DNA of 64,000 nucleotides, taken from contig CM070517.1 of the NCBI GenBank assembly GCA_036346375.1, positions 8,349,161 through 8,413,160 on the forward strand, written 5' to 3'. Below are positions 10,684 through 22,283 of the stretch, piece after piece. Positions within the stretch are counted from its first letter, which is position 1. The number at the start of each line of letters is the position of its first letter. The stretch comes from Guadua angustifolia. Its lineage: Eukaryota > Streptophyta > Magnoliopsida > Poales > Poaceae. Position numbers and translations under genes: made by a program. Under the pieces are notes generated by a model. It was not told where the DNA came from, did no database searches, and was given only the letters and a program-made list of their open reading frames with translations.

Positions 10684-13600
10684 ATGGCGAAGTTCAGAGC
10701 GAGCAAGATTAGCAAGGAGAGGCTCCAAGTGTTCGAGGAACTCGGCTACTTTGACAAGGAGTCATGGTGTTCTCCCGACAGCGAGGAAATTCCAGCACCG
10801 CGGGAAGGAGAGATCGTCTCCTGTGAGCTTTACTCCATCAATGGGTTGTGGATGCTCGAGAGTGAGTTCCTCGAATCCATACTTGCTTGATGTGAGATCT
10901 CCAATCTCAATCCTAACTCCATTCTCATCTTGGCGATCTTCTCGCATCTTTGCGAGGGATACATGGGCACTGTGCCCACGGCGAGCCTTTTTTTTCCACC
11001 TTTATTCCTTGTTCCGCACTGGAGGGACCTCCCCTACCGGTTGCATTTATTTTCATCTTTGGTCCAACTGACCATACGAGTATCCGAGCTTCACGCTCAA
11101 GGACTCGGTGTCAGGCTAGGCCGACCATTGGTTCTACTTGAAACAGGCAGAGGGAAGCACTCTCTGCTACACTAGAGCGGCGGCTCCGGAGGTTGAAACC
11201 CCGCGTCCCGTCGTGCAAGTTGAAGAGGAGCGGGTGCTGGTGACGATCAGCGAGCTCACAAACTTGGGGCTCACTGATCGGGACATTGCCTAGGACTTCC
11301 TCAGGAACCAGGTGGCTCCATTGAGGAGGAGGGAGCATCCCTTCTCTGAGATCACGTGGTGGCAAGACTTCATCCGTGAGACTGATTCAGGTAAGTCTCT
11401 GAAACTACGCAAATAACTTCCATCCTTTAGAATTAGTTTGCTTGCGCTAATGCTTGCATTGGTCGGGTTGCAACCCCGAGGAAGGCCTGGGTCGAAAAGC
11501 GGGTTGCCGAAATGTTCGGCACCCCCAAAGGCAAGGAGCTCGAGTCTGGGCGATAAATTCCGAGCAACGTGCTCGAGCGGGGTGACACGGTAAGTAAATT
11601 CGTGAACCATGCTCAAGGAAAGACATGTCGAGCATCTATGATATTCCATGCCCCTTCGATCAGGAGAAGATTGCCCTTGCAGCCGTGGTGTCCGAGATGA
11701 AGCCACTGATGCGCACAAGCGGCAAGCGCCACCAATCCCGTCGTCCCTTGCTCGGCGTCCTAAGAGGCTAGAAGCTTTGAGCAAGAGTCCCCCCGCCGGC
11801 ATTTAGAATATGCCGACAAAGTGGAGGTAAGGGAGTTGAAATTGTGGTTGAAGGAGCACACCAAGAAAAATCCAAACTTGATGGCTCATCTGTACCAATT
11901 CGCAGAAAAGGCGAAGTGGGCGAAGGCAACGACGAAGGGCTCCACGCGCACGGAGTGGCTGGAGGGGAAGATCGCTGCCCTCCAGGCCGAGCTGGCATGG
12001 GTAACTTCAGGCTCCACGCTGAAGCGCCCGAAGCAAACTTTGAAGGCAGTTGACCTAGATGAGGTCGACCCCTCGATAGCGAGGGCCAGCCATGCAGCTG
12101 AGGAAAGGTCCGAAGACACCGAGGATGATGGAGAGAGGCTCGACAAAGGTAACTTCACTGTTTCTTCCTTTCCATTTCCCCCTTCTTTTTTTGTTTTTTT
12201 TCGAGTGTTCGAGCTAACCCCACTCTATCGACGTGGGCAAAATAGCTAATAGGACGGAGCTACCGATGAAATTCTCAGCTCTGTAGTGGAAAAGTAGCTT
12301 GTCTGCCTCGCCGACCTCGTGATGGCCAAGGAATTCATCGTCGAGGCTCCCCACGACCAACAAGTCATGGGGGAGGAGCCTCATGCCCTGGAGGAACAAA
12401 CTTCCAGGAAGGCCAACAGCTCGAGGCTTTGGAGCCAAGCATGGCTGAGGACCAAGATTGGTCTCCAAGCATGAAGGCAGCTCACGAGCCGAACCCTGAT
12501 GCCTCAGAGGAAGAACATCCCTGGGAGAAACCTGCCTCGGTGGCACCTACTCTGCCGGGGCAGTCCCTTGAATGAAAGGAGAACGCGGTGCTACGCTAGC
12601 CGAAAACAAAATTTTTTCTACCGTGAACACCCAGGAAGCGAGCGAGTCAAAGATCATGGAGCGTTACCCTTGGAGCATGTTAGCAGCAGAAGTAGAGTGG
12701 GTGAAGCCTCCCCGTGTGCTCCAAAGCACTGTACGTAGTCGAACACGATATGGTACAACTTCTCCTTGTCGCGGATCGTCGTCACAGCAACGTTGTTGTA
12801 GTCGTACAATTGATGTAGCCGATTGAATCAATCAGCGCCAACGCAAGAGCGATGATGCCTCTGCGGTATCCACACGTCCGGGGTGGTATCACCGCGCGCT
12901 GGTGTGCTAGCACCCACGTGTGTAGCTAGGGTTTTAGGGGGCAGTGGGATGTAGCAACGACTAGGGCTTGTGGTGGGGAGAGTCTCTTTGCTGCACGCCC
13001 CCACGCCCCCTTTATATAGAGCGCACTAACGGGCCTTCTACGATAGAAGCCTACTAGGACTCACGCTAATGGATCTTCTACAGTAGAAATCCATTAAGAC
13101 GTCGGAGGATCCAAATGCGTAAACCCACTAATGGATCCAATCCATCAGAGGCTCATGTACAAGTTGGCCACGGTCCCGGAGAACCCTTTCCCAGACCACA
13201 AGTCAATAGCGGTACCTAGCAGCACATATTGACCCCCGAATGTACACAATGATTGAATCAGCTGAACCTTGATACACTCACATAGGATCCTTTTGCCACA
13301 TGATATCAGTCAAGCTCAAGGCGAGAAGCGTGCCACCCTTGTGATAGCTTGACAAATTCACTCGTCAATGTAATGGATATAATTCGTGATTAACACTTTA
13401 ATCACTTTGGCATGCCCATGCACTTTTCCTTATCCATCCACACCGAGGGGCCCAGAGATATCTCTCCAGTTATCAAGGAGGGGCAAATTCCATCTTGATC
13501 TCTTATATCTCACGTCATGTTTCGTGGCATACCCGTAAACTACCTTTATAACTCCCCTACTACGGAGAAGCGTTTGATAGCCCCAAAGTATACAATTACG

Positions 13601-14755
13601 CATGCTGAGAATCAATAAGAATCTCAGGTCAAAGGATCGTATAGGTATACCACTCGAGACTACACCCTGATGGCACTTCTAAGATAACAATCTCATCAGT
13701 GTCTCGGAGCGGGTCTATCCAACCCTATATTCTCTAACATGTGCCCACATTATTGATTTGATATCTCCATATCTATGGTATGTGAAACATTACCATCAAT
13801 CAATACATGTCTTTGGTCGATCACTATTGTCCCACATAATGATATGTGACCAGGGATCGTTTAGAATAATATCATATAACCAATGTGTTTCACAATTAAG
13901 TCATACTCAATGAACAAAGGAGTGACATTTATTCATGGCACTGATAAGTACATGAACATAGATGTATGATACAATCATCTCACATGATCGCCTCTAGGGC
14001 ATATCACCAACATTGAGCCACCGAGCATGACAGACACTCGGGGTCAAGAGGAAGGCAGTGCTCCCTGAGCGAAGAACCTGCTCGGGAAGAAGAGGATAAG
14101 CCCTTTAGCGAAATACTTGTTCGGGGAGGAGATGAGTTCTCCCGGCTAGAGGTCACCATGGAAGGTCTTGCTGACCTTCGGTCGGGGGAGATCATCAAGT
14201 GAGCTCGGGAAAACTTTCATCATCGTCTTCAGCTGGGTAAGGCTACTTGTCTTCTAAAGTCGTTTTCTTTTGCAACGAGCAAGAGCTAAAGCTTGCTGCC
14301 TTGTAGGTGCTAAACGTGACCATGGTGGACTTTGAGGCAGCAACCGTACCTCCTAAGAACGTGGCCAGCCACAGAGCTGAGCAAGACGCTAAGATAGCGA
14401 TGCTCGAGCAAGTGCTGGCCGAGCTAAAGGCTTCAAATGAGGAGATGCGGCGTCAAACCGAAGATTTCTCCATGGAGTGTAGAAAGCAAATCTTCCGGGC
14501 GAGTCGACCAAGACGGAGTTCGAACAAGAGCGGCAATGCTCTGCGGCCCTAGAGGAGACGGTGGAGGAGCTAAACAGATCTGCACGGGAGGCCACCGAGT
14601 TGGTCAACTAGTGCAGAGAAGAAGCAAAACAACTCCGCCAAGAAGCTCGTGAGGGGTGTGATGCCTGGCGGCGGGTCCTCGAGCTTGAAACTGAAATTGA
14701 TGTGGTGAGGGAAGAACTCTCGGCCATCAAAGAGGCGAAGCTCAGCGGAGCATAA
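10684..14755 (+). pseudogene. Antisense side gene of element B (PF04195-like, 'putative gypsy type transposon')
   Basis: The gene runs opposite to gag-pol, from near the 3' LTR inward. The first ATG (10,684) opens MAKFRASKISKERLQVFEEL; after an in-frame TGA at 10,888 the same frame continues as IFSHLCEGYMGTVPTASLFF, the core signature of Pfam family PF04195. Downstream coding blocks match the element C homologue: LTDRDIA..DFLR and KRVAEMFG. Splice sites are visible: donor gtaagt at 11,391; an intron at 11,590-11,663; an intron at 14,237-14,306 (gtaagg to ttgtag). The C-terminal exon (14,307-14,755) is a coiled-coil-rich segment ending in AIKEAKLSGA-stop. A copia LTR splits the gene, and several stops and frameshifts kill it. 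The protein's function is unknown. The antisense gene of maize Grande is a possible parallel, not a proven homologue. Confidence 0.75.
12731..14012 (-). repeat. Ty1/copia LTR (Angela/SIRE-like), minus orientation
   Basis: The minus strand starts tgttggtgatatgccctaga at 14,012, the typical start of Angela/SIRE-type copia LTRs in grasses. A TATA box (tctatataaa on minus, 13,011-13,020) lies about 1 kb in. The far end is probably near 12,731 (…ctacgtaca), giving about 1.28 kb. No gag-pol is attached, so it behaves like a solo LTR. No matching 5-bp duplication was found (right flank ttgag; left flank uncertain), so the far boundary is tentative. It sits inside the side gene of element B. Confidence 0.65.
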
Positions 14756-15040
14756 CTCCCGAAATGCACCATTGCAAAATGCTTTATATGTACCAGACTT
14801 GAATGAATAAAGGAAGGCTTTTTTCTAAAATGACTTGTCTCCCTTGCTTGTTGTGCTTGGATTATTTCTTGCCCGTTGCCGATGAATGGCCTGCAAAAAC
14901 AGACAAAACAAAACGAGCAGAACGAAAAAGATAGTATTCTTAAATAGTAAAGGATGAAGACATGAGCGCGTGTTTTTAGGAAAACAAGATATAGTTCATC
15001 CCTACTAAGCCCCCACTGTGAATAAAATTTGTGCACCTAA

Positions 15041-15285
15041 GTTGCGAGCATGAGCTCGTTCATAGGAAAGTTAGAAAAAATCGCGCATACTTTTCCCTTA
15101 ACAATCCAACACCATCTCTGAGTTGCGAGCATGGGTTAGGTCGGGAGAAAAAAAAATGTGCGCGGCTTCATCCATCCAGGTGTCTTGAGCCATGCTCCTA
15201 AGTTGCGAGCATGGTTTTAACGAGGACGGGAAAGACATGCGGTTGCTCGGCCATGTGCACAACGACCGAGCACGCGTGAATCGAA
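15041..15285. repeat. Diverged ~80-bp tandem repeat in the 3' interval of element B
   Basis: The string gttgcgagcatg starts at 15,041, 15,122 and 15,202, a spacing of 81 and 80 bp, and flanking bases are partly alike. It lies between the convergent 3' ends of the side gene and pol. A weaker relative (gttgcgagcttg) occurs in the equivalent place of element C, near 43,056. Confidence 0.5.
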
Positions 15286-15699
15286 CTAGAACTCTGGACC
15301 ATCCGAGAGGGTGTCTGTATGCGATTGTACACTTGCAGCAAAGTACTACTGCGAACAATAATCAACACATGTAGACTGAGGCCTCTGGTGGTGAGTTTAG
15401 TGGTCCTGCGCTGGTCTTTGCACTTTTATTGTTCTCATGCATGCTAGCCAAACCTTAGGATAATGCAATTGAAGCGAATGATCTTGCCCACACACGCTCA
15501 TCCCATCATCAAGACCATGAGGAGGAGAGTGTGCCCTTGTGCGAAGCTAGTCGGCTTACCAACAGGCAGGGACTCAAAGACATTCATAAAATCTTGAGAA
15601 GAATGGAAATCAAAGGGAAGAAAGAACTGAATTTTGTAGAAAAAACTCGCTGATCTTGCATAGAACAAGCAGTAATGAAAAAACTAGATAAAGAACTTA

Positions 15700-16560
15700 C
15701 GTAGTTGGTTGACATTCCAGGTGCTAGCGAGCACCCGACCATCCTCCATCGCTAGGCGAATAGCTCCTGGGCGTGTTGCTGAGACGACCGTGTATGGACC
15801 TTCCCACCTGGGGGTCAGCTTGTTAACTTTTGACAAATCCTAGACTTGACGTAGGACGAGGTCGCCAACTTGCAAGATCCTTGGTCAAACCAATTTAGCC
15901 GCGTACCTACGAAGAGCTTATAGGTAAACCGTGGATCGTAGCAAAGCCCGTTCGTGTGTTGCTTCGGTGAGGTCTAGGTCTAGGGGACACTCACCCTCCT
16001 GGTCGATGTTGTCGACCAGGTGCACTCTTGGAGACCCTAGCACATTTCAGCAGGCAAAATGGCCTCTACATCGTAGACGAGCTGGAAAGGGGTTTCATCC
16101 GTAGCTCGCTTGTCGTGGTGCGAATTGACCAAAGGACGGAAGGAAGCTCATCCACCCACGTCTATCCATGCTGATTGAGGTTTTTGAAAACTCTCTTCTT
16201 AATTCCTTGGATTATTTGTCAATTTGCTTGCTCGGTCGCTCCATTGCTCTACAGATGTGCTACAGAGGCGAAGCATACCTTCATCCCGATGTCTTCACAA
16301 TAGGCCTAAAACAGCTCACTAGTGAACTGAGTGCCATTGTATGTGATGAGGTGGTTGGGAATGCTAAAACGCGTCACCACCTTGCTGCGGAAAAACTTCC
16401 TGGCCGCTTGAGCCGAAATAGTCGACATGGGTTCGGTCTTGATCCACTTAGTGAAACTGTCGATAGCCACGAGCAAGTACTTGTAGCCTTTCTAACTTTG
16501 GGGGAAAGGTCTGAGTATATCGACTCCCTAAGCCGAAAATGGCCACGATAGAGGAATTGT
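15700..16560 (-). pseudogene. Integrase core and C-terminal part of element B (decayed)
   Basis: Integrase inserts the cDNA into host chromosomes. Minus-strand fragments in several frames give ITYNGTQFTSELF (second catalytic Asp region, with Tyr for the usual Asp before Asn), YCEDIGMKVCFASVAH, SNGATEQAN (catalytic Glu) and TWVDELPSVLWSIRTT. Further on come basic fragments that match the C-terminal domain, then WEGPY-like and NVNQLRKF near 15,700. These align with the intact integrase of element C at 41,900-42,830. Multiple stops and frameshifts are present. Plus-strand ORFs here are shadows. Confidence 0.75.
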
Positions 16561-17223
16561 TTGAAGCACACATGCTAGCTGATGGACCTTGCGAGTATGA
16601 AACTGGCATGCTTTGCAATTCGTCACGATTGAGCGAGCATCGGCTAAGGCCGTTGGCCAATAGTAACCCAATCGGAAGGCCTTGCTCACTAGTGTTCTGA
16701 AAGACGAGTGAGCCCTGCACATTCCTTCATGGATATCTCCAAGAAGGTATTTGCCCTCTTCTTGAGAGTTGCACTTGGAGAGAACTCCTAGTGCTCCCTT
16801 GCGGTATAAGGCGCCTTCGATCAATTTGTAAGGAAAGGATTGACTTACAAGCCAGGATCGCTCAGCTTCTTCCTCGGGCAGTGTCCCATGTGCAAGATAT
16901 TGAATGAATGGCTTCATCCAATTCGCATCACGCTCAAGAAGAGAGACGTTACCGCACGCCTCTGATGCCTCCACTATAGAGGGAATGGAGGGCATGTATA
17001 AGTGCTCGACGAGCACTCCTACCGGAGCAGAAATTTTGGAGGAACCAAGCTTTGAGATTTGGTCAGCTAGGGAATTGTCCTTCCTGGGGATGAAGAGTAC
17101 CTCGAAATTCTTGAAGTACTTTTTCATCTTCCTTACTTCAACCAGGTAAAGCGCCATTGAGTTATTGGAACACTGATATTCCTTGTTGACTTGATTGATG
17201 ACCAACTGTGAATCTCCTTTCAC
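16528..17223 (-). pseudogene. Second RNase H C-terminal half plus integrase zinc domain of element B
   Basis: This 231-codon open frame starts with MKGDSQLVINQVNKEYQC and IPRKDNSLADQISKL, the C-terminal half of an RVT_3 type (archaeal-like) RNase H. It then carries a linker and the HHCC zinc-binding segment of integrase (GDIHEGMCRAHSSFRT…LGYYWPTALADARSIVTNCKACQ). The frame is open but is only a middle portion of pol. It is separated by a stop from the upstream RNase H half at 17,233-17,727, and downstream integrase is broken. Confidence 0.8.
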
Positions 17224-17232
17224 AGTTAGTCG

Positions 17233-18003
17233 CTAGACTCTAAGCGCTTTGCATGCTCGTAGCCCTACCAAGAGGCCTTCGTACTTTGCCGCGTTGTTGG
17301 TGGTGGCAAAGTGCAATTGAACGACGTACTGGACTTGCTCTCTCTTGGGGTAGACTAGCACAACCCCAACCCCCGAGCCTTCATAGGCACGAGACCCATC
17401 GAAGTACATGGTCCATCGATCTTCTTTAGATCTATCGAGCTCGGTAGCAAGTGGCGCTGGATTCGTCCACTCCACTACAAAGTCTACCAAGACCTGCGAC
17501 TTGATTGCCATGCGAGCTGAGAATTGGATCCCGAACTCGGCGAGCTCCATGGCCCACTTTGCTATTCGGCCACTAGCATTTTGATTTCTTAGGATCTCCC
17601 CAAGCGGAAAATTGGTTGGGGCCATAATCTTGTGGGCTTGAAAATAATGTCGCAGTTTCCTGAAGGCCATGAACAGCGAGTACAAGAGCTTCTGGACCTC
17701 AGGGTAACGCTCCTTTGGTTCATGCAAGACTTTGCTGACGTAGTAGATTGGTCACTGTGCTCCATCCCTTTCCATTGTTAAGACTATGCTTACTGCCTAC
17801 GGGGTCACAGCCAAATATAATAGTAAGGTTTCCCCCGGTTTTGGCGTGGTTAGGATGGGCGGTTTGGACAGGTACAACTTCAGCTCTTCAAAAGAGCGGT
17901 TTGCATCTTCCGTCCAGGTGAAACCATTATGCTTGTGAAGTTCCTTGAAGAAAGGCAATCCACGCTCACCTAACCGGGAAATGAAGCGACTTAGAGCCGC
18001 CAT
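17233..18003 (-). pseudogene. RNase H of element B and N-terminal half of its second RNase H
   Basis: Two consecutive frames are visible. 18,003-17,797 encodes the RT thumb/connection (FISRLGERGLPFFKELHK… then PGETLLLYLAVTP). 17,727-17,233 encodes the end of the first RNase H (HEPKERYPEVQKLLYSLFMA, RKLRHYFQAHKI), a linker, and the start of the second RNase H with MYFDGSRAYEGSGVGVVL. The latter D-G-S motif and TTNNAAKYEGLLVGL are typical of RVT_3 (PF13456). Two RNase H modules in one pol define the Tat lineage. Stops separate the fragments. Confidence 0.8.
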
Positions 18004-18009
18004 TCATCC

Positions 18010-18776
18010 GGTCAAGGCTTAGACCTCCTTCACACTGCTAGGTGGTCGCATGCTTTCGATGGCTTCAATCTTTTTTGGGTTTGCCCCAATGCCCTATGGA
18101 CCGACCATGTAGCCAAGCACCTTGCCCACCCTCACACCAAAGATACATTTTTTTGATTAAGCTTTATTCGATGCCTGTTGAGGTTACAAAAGATTTCCTC
18201 AAGGTTGAAGACATGACTCGTGGCGAGCTTACTTTTGACCACTATGTCATCCACATAGAACTCCAGATTGTGACCTATTTGGTTTGAGAAAATTTTCTGC
18301 ATGAAATGTTGGAAGGTTGCTCCAGCGTTCTTGAGACCGAAAGACATGGTCGTGTAGCAGAACGTGCCGAACGGAGTAATGAAGGAAATCTTCTGTTCAT
18401 GTTCAGGTGATATGCTGATCTGGTGGTAGACTAAGTAGGCATCTAAAAAGCTTATCACCTGGGACTCCGCTGTTGCGTCGACCAACTGGTCTATGCGAGG
18501 TAGCAGAAAATTATCCTTGGGATAGGTGGCATTCAAGCCCATATGGTTGACACACATGCGCCATTTGCCCCCCTTTTTCTTGATAATGACCAAATTCTTC
18601 TCGAATGAAGCTAGCCTTGAGGAGCTTGTTGAGTTCTTCCCGGATGATAATTTGCTTTTTCGAGAGAAACATCTGAGCTTTTGCCGCACTGGTTTCTTGT
18701 CAAGGCGAATTGCTAGCCTGTGTACAATTACTTCCCTTGGGACTTCAGGCATGTCAGATGGTTCCCAAGTGAACAC
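18010..18776 (-). pseudogene. Reverse transcriptase of element B
   Basis: The 214-codon minus frame (18,776-18,132) has FTWEPSDMPEVPREVIVHRL, then after a local frameshift KKGGKWRMCVNHMGLN, SFLDAYLVYHQISIS, PFGTFCYTTMSFGLKNAGAT and the catalytic FYVDDIVVKSK (Y-V-D-D codons at 18,245-18,256). This is a gypsy-type RT palm domain. The segment around residues 38-60 is frameshifted (Ser-rich). The 3' end runs into damaged thumb sequence. Confidence 0.85.
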
Positions 18777-18815
18777 ATCAGCATTTTTCCGGAGGAAAGT
18801 AACGGGCTCGAGTTC

Positions 18816-19440
18816 CTATTTAGGATCTAAGGAAGATCCTAAACGCACGACCTTGGTCGGCTCTGCGTCACTCAGTGGAACCACCTTGGTCTCTCCTCTG
18901 TGCTGGAGGGCAACTTTTGGCCAGGAATTCTTCAGCTCTTGGTCAGGGCCGCGATGAGGCAATTTCCCGACCATGTCCAGTGCCTTCTCGTTGTAGCTCA
19001 GGGCCGCCTTTTGGTTCCCTCTTACGGTGATTACTCCGCCTGGACCAGGAACCTTCAAGCACTGGTACGCATGATGCGTAGCAGCCATGAACTTGGCAAG
19101 AACCGGACTTCCGAGGATGGCATTGTTGGCCGACTCAAAATCGACCACCTCAAAGGTGATCATCTCTATCTAGAAATTGCTTGTACTCCTGAATGTGATG
19201 GGCAAAACGACCTGGCCGAGAGGTATGGCCAAGGTGCCCGGAACGATCCCGTAAAAGGGAACCGCTATGCTCTTGATTTTGGACTGAGGGACTTGCATCT
19301 CATCCAAGACTCTGGTGGATATGAGATCCAAAGAACTTTTGCCGTCGATGAGCACTCGTCCCACCATGGTGTTACTGATGGTCGGGTTTACGACCATTGG
19401 AAGCTTCTAGGACTTGGTTAATCCAAGGGGACAGTTATCT
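18816..19440 (-). pseudogene. Aspartic protease of element B
   Basis: In one frame split by a TAG near 19,170 the minus strand encodes NPTISNTMVGRVLIDGKSSLDLI (active site D-G-K-S, unusual for DTG/DSG), then ITFEVVDFESANNAILGSPVLAKF and KVPGPGGVITVRGNQ. It aligns with the element C protease at 36,415-36,860. Upstream (19,440-19,990) are degenerate zinc-finger-like and linker remnants (CPLHQAYGHNLRNY). Confidence 0.8.
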
Positions 19441-19989
19441 TTAGGGAAGGTAATGGGTAGCTTGGACCACCTGAGCTGCTGCATGGGGGGCTTGCCCAGA
19501 GCGACATGGTGCACCTCCTATGCCACCTCCTTCAGGTCCCGACGGGATTTGTAGGTTGAGGAGCCCCAAATATTACCGCAATATGATTGCGGGGCTCCTA
19601 GTAATCCATGTCCTCTTCGTCATCAGTGGGCTTTTTGCCCTTATTGCTCTCACCTTGCTCTGGGAGTATAGGCATGGGGCCTTTGCCGTTGTAGAACTAT
19701 TCCAAGTGGAACATCCAGGTCCGGTAATTGCGGAGGTTGTGCCCATATGCCTGATGGAGCGGGCAAAACAGTCGCTCAGCGGGATACCTTGGTTGTTGCA
19801 GTGCTGGGGTGGTCGACCCCTGCCTCTTCCGCTGAAATTCTTACGCTGCTATGGCTGCAGAGCTCGGGGGTGATGCTGCTCGACAACCACGACCATGCTC
19901 GGTGCAGACGACCACTTTTCTTTTTCTTGATCTTTTTCTCCACGGAGCCTGTATTCTTCTTACTTGTGGAGCCTTCTAAGCTAGGCTAA

Positions 19990-21511
19990 GGCAGGAGATT
20001 GCCCTCATCGGCATTCGTGTACTGATCGGCCATGCAGAACAGCTCGCTGACCATTAAATCTGGATGGATCTCCAGATCCTGCGTGAAGCAGATGTCTCAG
20101 ACCCCAAACTTGAAAGCGCGTACAACTACCTCATTCGAAACATTCGAGATCGAATTCCGCACTTGAATCAACGTTTGGACGAACTGTCACAAAGACTCAC
20201 CTTCCATCTGGATCAAGCGCTCGAGGTCGCGCTCTTTGCTTGGGCAGGTGTAGCAGCTCTGGAAATTTTATCTGAGCACACTACTGAGTTGCATCCAGGA
20301 GCAAATTGACCCCTCCTTCTGATTGAAGAGTCAAGTCTGAGCAGCTCCATAAGCACTATAGGTAGGAAGTTAGCCATAACTCCCTCGTCACCTCCAGCTG
20401 CTAAAATTGCAGTGGTGTAAATGGAGAGGAACACATCCGGATTCTGAGTCCCGTTGAATCTCTCGATGTGGCCAGGCTTGAACTTTCTTGGCCACGAGAC
20501 ATTACGAAGAGGCGCTGCAAAAGCCCGACACCCAAAAATTGAGGCGTCATGGTGGTCTCTTCGGACACGGTGATCACGACAATCATTGCTATGCTGGCTT
20601 CCGACACGCGAACCAAGGCGAGAGAAAACTTCTCGATGTTAGCGTGACAGGGATCAATCTGAGGTAGAATGCTCGGTATGCCTGTTACCGTGATGAGCAT
20701 ACCTTTGACCCCGTGAGGTTGCTTGGGAATCGCTCTAAGGGTCCTCGTGGTACTGATCATACCTCCCATAGCCTTCCCGAGCAAGGCTTCGAGAATCACC
20801 GTGACGGGAGCGAACAGGGGTGTGATGTCGATTTTCCCAGGAAATGCTCCTGGCTTATTTGTCACGAGGTGACCCTGAAAGCTTCATCTCGGCGGCCAGT
20901 TTCTCCAAGTCTTCGGCTACAACCGTGCCCATCGCTTCCAGGTCCACCTGCTCGGGGAAATTCCGAAGATCACGCACGACCGCCGCCAGAGCTTGTAGTC
21001 ACTCCCTGCTCTGGGGTATGAGGAGAGCCAAGTTTGGTCGACGATCGCATACATGCTCCCGTGTGCGACACCTGTGGGAAATCTTCCGAGCTGGGGTTTC
21101 ATCCCTGGCGCTCAGTTTTTCACAAGCTTGATGGCGGATGCTTGCCAAGGTCCTGTTTAGGGACGCTTCTAGGTGGTTTCTAGCCACTTCATAGCGGTGA
21201 TGATAGGTAGCCCCCGAGGATTCAATCTCAGGGTCTTCTTCTCCTCGCGATGCAGTTTCATGATCAGGCTCGAAAAGGTCGGGAATGTCCAGACCATCGT
21301 AGAGTCCATCACACTCCTCATCATCTGTGAGGGTATCACGCTGAAAGCAAAGGTATCGCTCTCGTGCTGCAGCCATTGGGGAAAGACTCCCGGGCTCGGT
21401 GTGACCCTCTGGGTCAGCAACACCGGCTATGCCTTCGTCGGCATAGTACATGTCATCATCCTCAGCACCATCGAAGGCGCAGAGGTCTTGAGTATCCTAG
21501 GAATTGGGCAT
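19990..21511 (-). pseudogene. gag: gag of element B
   Basis: The likely start is the ATG at 21,511 (equivalent to the start of the F gag at 39,777), soon followed by a TAG. The acidic N-terminus (MYYADEGIAGVADPEGHTEP) and a linker (20,999-21,451) are open. The Retrotrans_gag-like core follows in pieces: FKPGHIERFNGTQNPDVFLS (near 20,470), YTTAILAAGGDEGVMANFLP (near 20,390), then LEIHPDL near 20,070. Frameshifts and stops break it at several places. It is closely related to the F gag and more distantly to the C gag. Confidence 0.8.
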
Positions 21512-21569
21512 CTTCAGGGATTCTTTACAAAAGGATCTGCCAGTGACGATCCCCATGGATGGCGCCAAC

Positions 21570-22283
21570 TATCGATGTTTGGGAAACAGGTCCCCGACGA
21601 GCTTACTTGTTGAATGAGAGATCAACAGAGCCCCTTTTTCATGAAGGTTTTGCGTTTGGAGAATGCTCTTAGGGTAGGATGGGATACTCAGAAAATAGAC
21701 AAAGGGTTTATACTGGTTCGGGCCTCCCACAGCGGAGATAATAACCCTACTTTAGTGATTTCACTATTGCTGTCAAACTCTTACAGGAAGGTTTGTGTAT
21801 GTCTGTGCATTTGAGTCTTGTTCTCTCTTTTTTCCTTCTCGTCCCCCCTTTACTGAGCTAACGGGGTGTTCTTATAGCTTACAAGATACTTGAAATAACT
21901 GCAGCCAAATAATGCACAATTTACTACATTAAGCGTGGCTATAACAGCATCCTTGTTTCTCGCCACGTTCCTGTTGTGGGCATAACAGCCCTAGATCGTG
22001 ATGTAATTATCACCACTTAAACGTTGTGGGGTGAACACGTTCTTCCGATCATGCTCAAGGATTTCCCCAGTTCTAACCGATTCTTGCGCGTTCCTGAGCT
22101 TGCATGCTCGGGGACAAGCTTGTACACTCGGGGACGAGCTTGGGTTCTTGTGGACGAGCATCGGGCCTATTCCGGTCTGGCAGACCTGCTGGCTAGACTA
22201 TCCAAAAGTCCTCCTTGGGGACACCATCCAAAGGCATGCATGGTTGGCCAAAATTGGCTGTCAGGGTATAACAGTCCTTGTGG
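21570..22283 (-). repeat. 5' LTR of element B
   Basis: On the minus strand the LTR ends in aacatcgata, with the final CA mutated to TA, followed by gttggcgccatccatgggg, the primer-binding region. A minus-strand TATA-like ctataaga lies near 21,875. The 5' edge is cut at about 22,283, where unrelated pol sequence of element K begins; the usual U3 start (about 25 bp) is missing. The part 21,931-22,283 pairs with the left LTR. Confidence 0.75.

Larger units (their letters stand above)
9817..22283 (-). mobile_element. Element B: decayed Tat-like Ty3/gypsy retrotransposon
   Basis: The element is bounded by two direct LTR copies (9,817-10,192, truncated by the CACTA; and 21,570-22,283). On the minus strand, starting at the right LTR, come a primer-binding region, gag, protease, RT, RNase H, a second RNase H of the RVT_3 type and integrase. 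On the plus strand, near the left (3') LTR, lies an oppositely oriented spliced side gene. The second RNase H before integrase is a hallmark of the Tat lineage (Grande/RIRE2-like). All coding regions carry stops or frameshifts, so the element cannot be autonomous. A copia LTR interrupts it at 12,731-14,012. Confidence 0.85.

Noticed and set aside
12726..14017. 5-bp target duplication for the copia LTR
   Set aside because: The right flank ttgag has no copy at the presumed left end; either the left boundary is wrong or the flank has changed.
16168..16551. 127-codon plus-strand ORF
   Set aside because: It overlaps the minus-strand integrase of element B and has no domain signal; a shadow frame.
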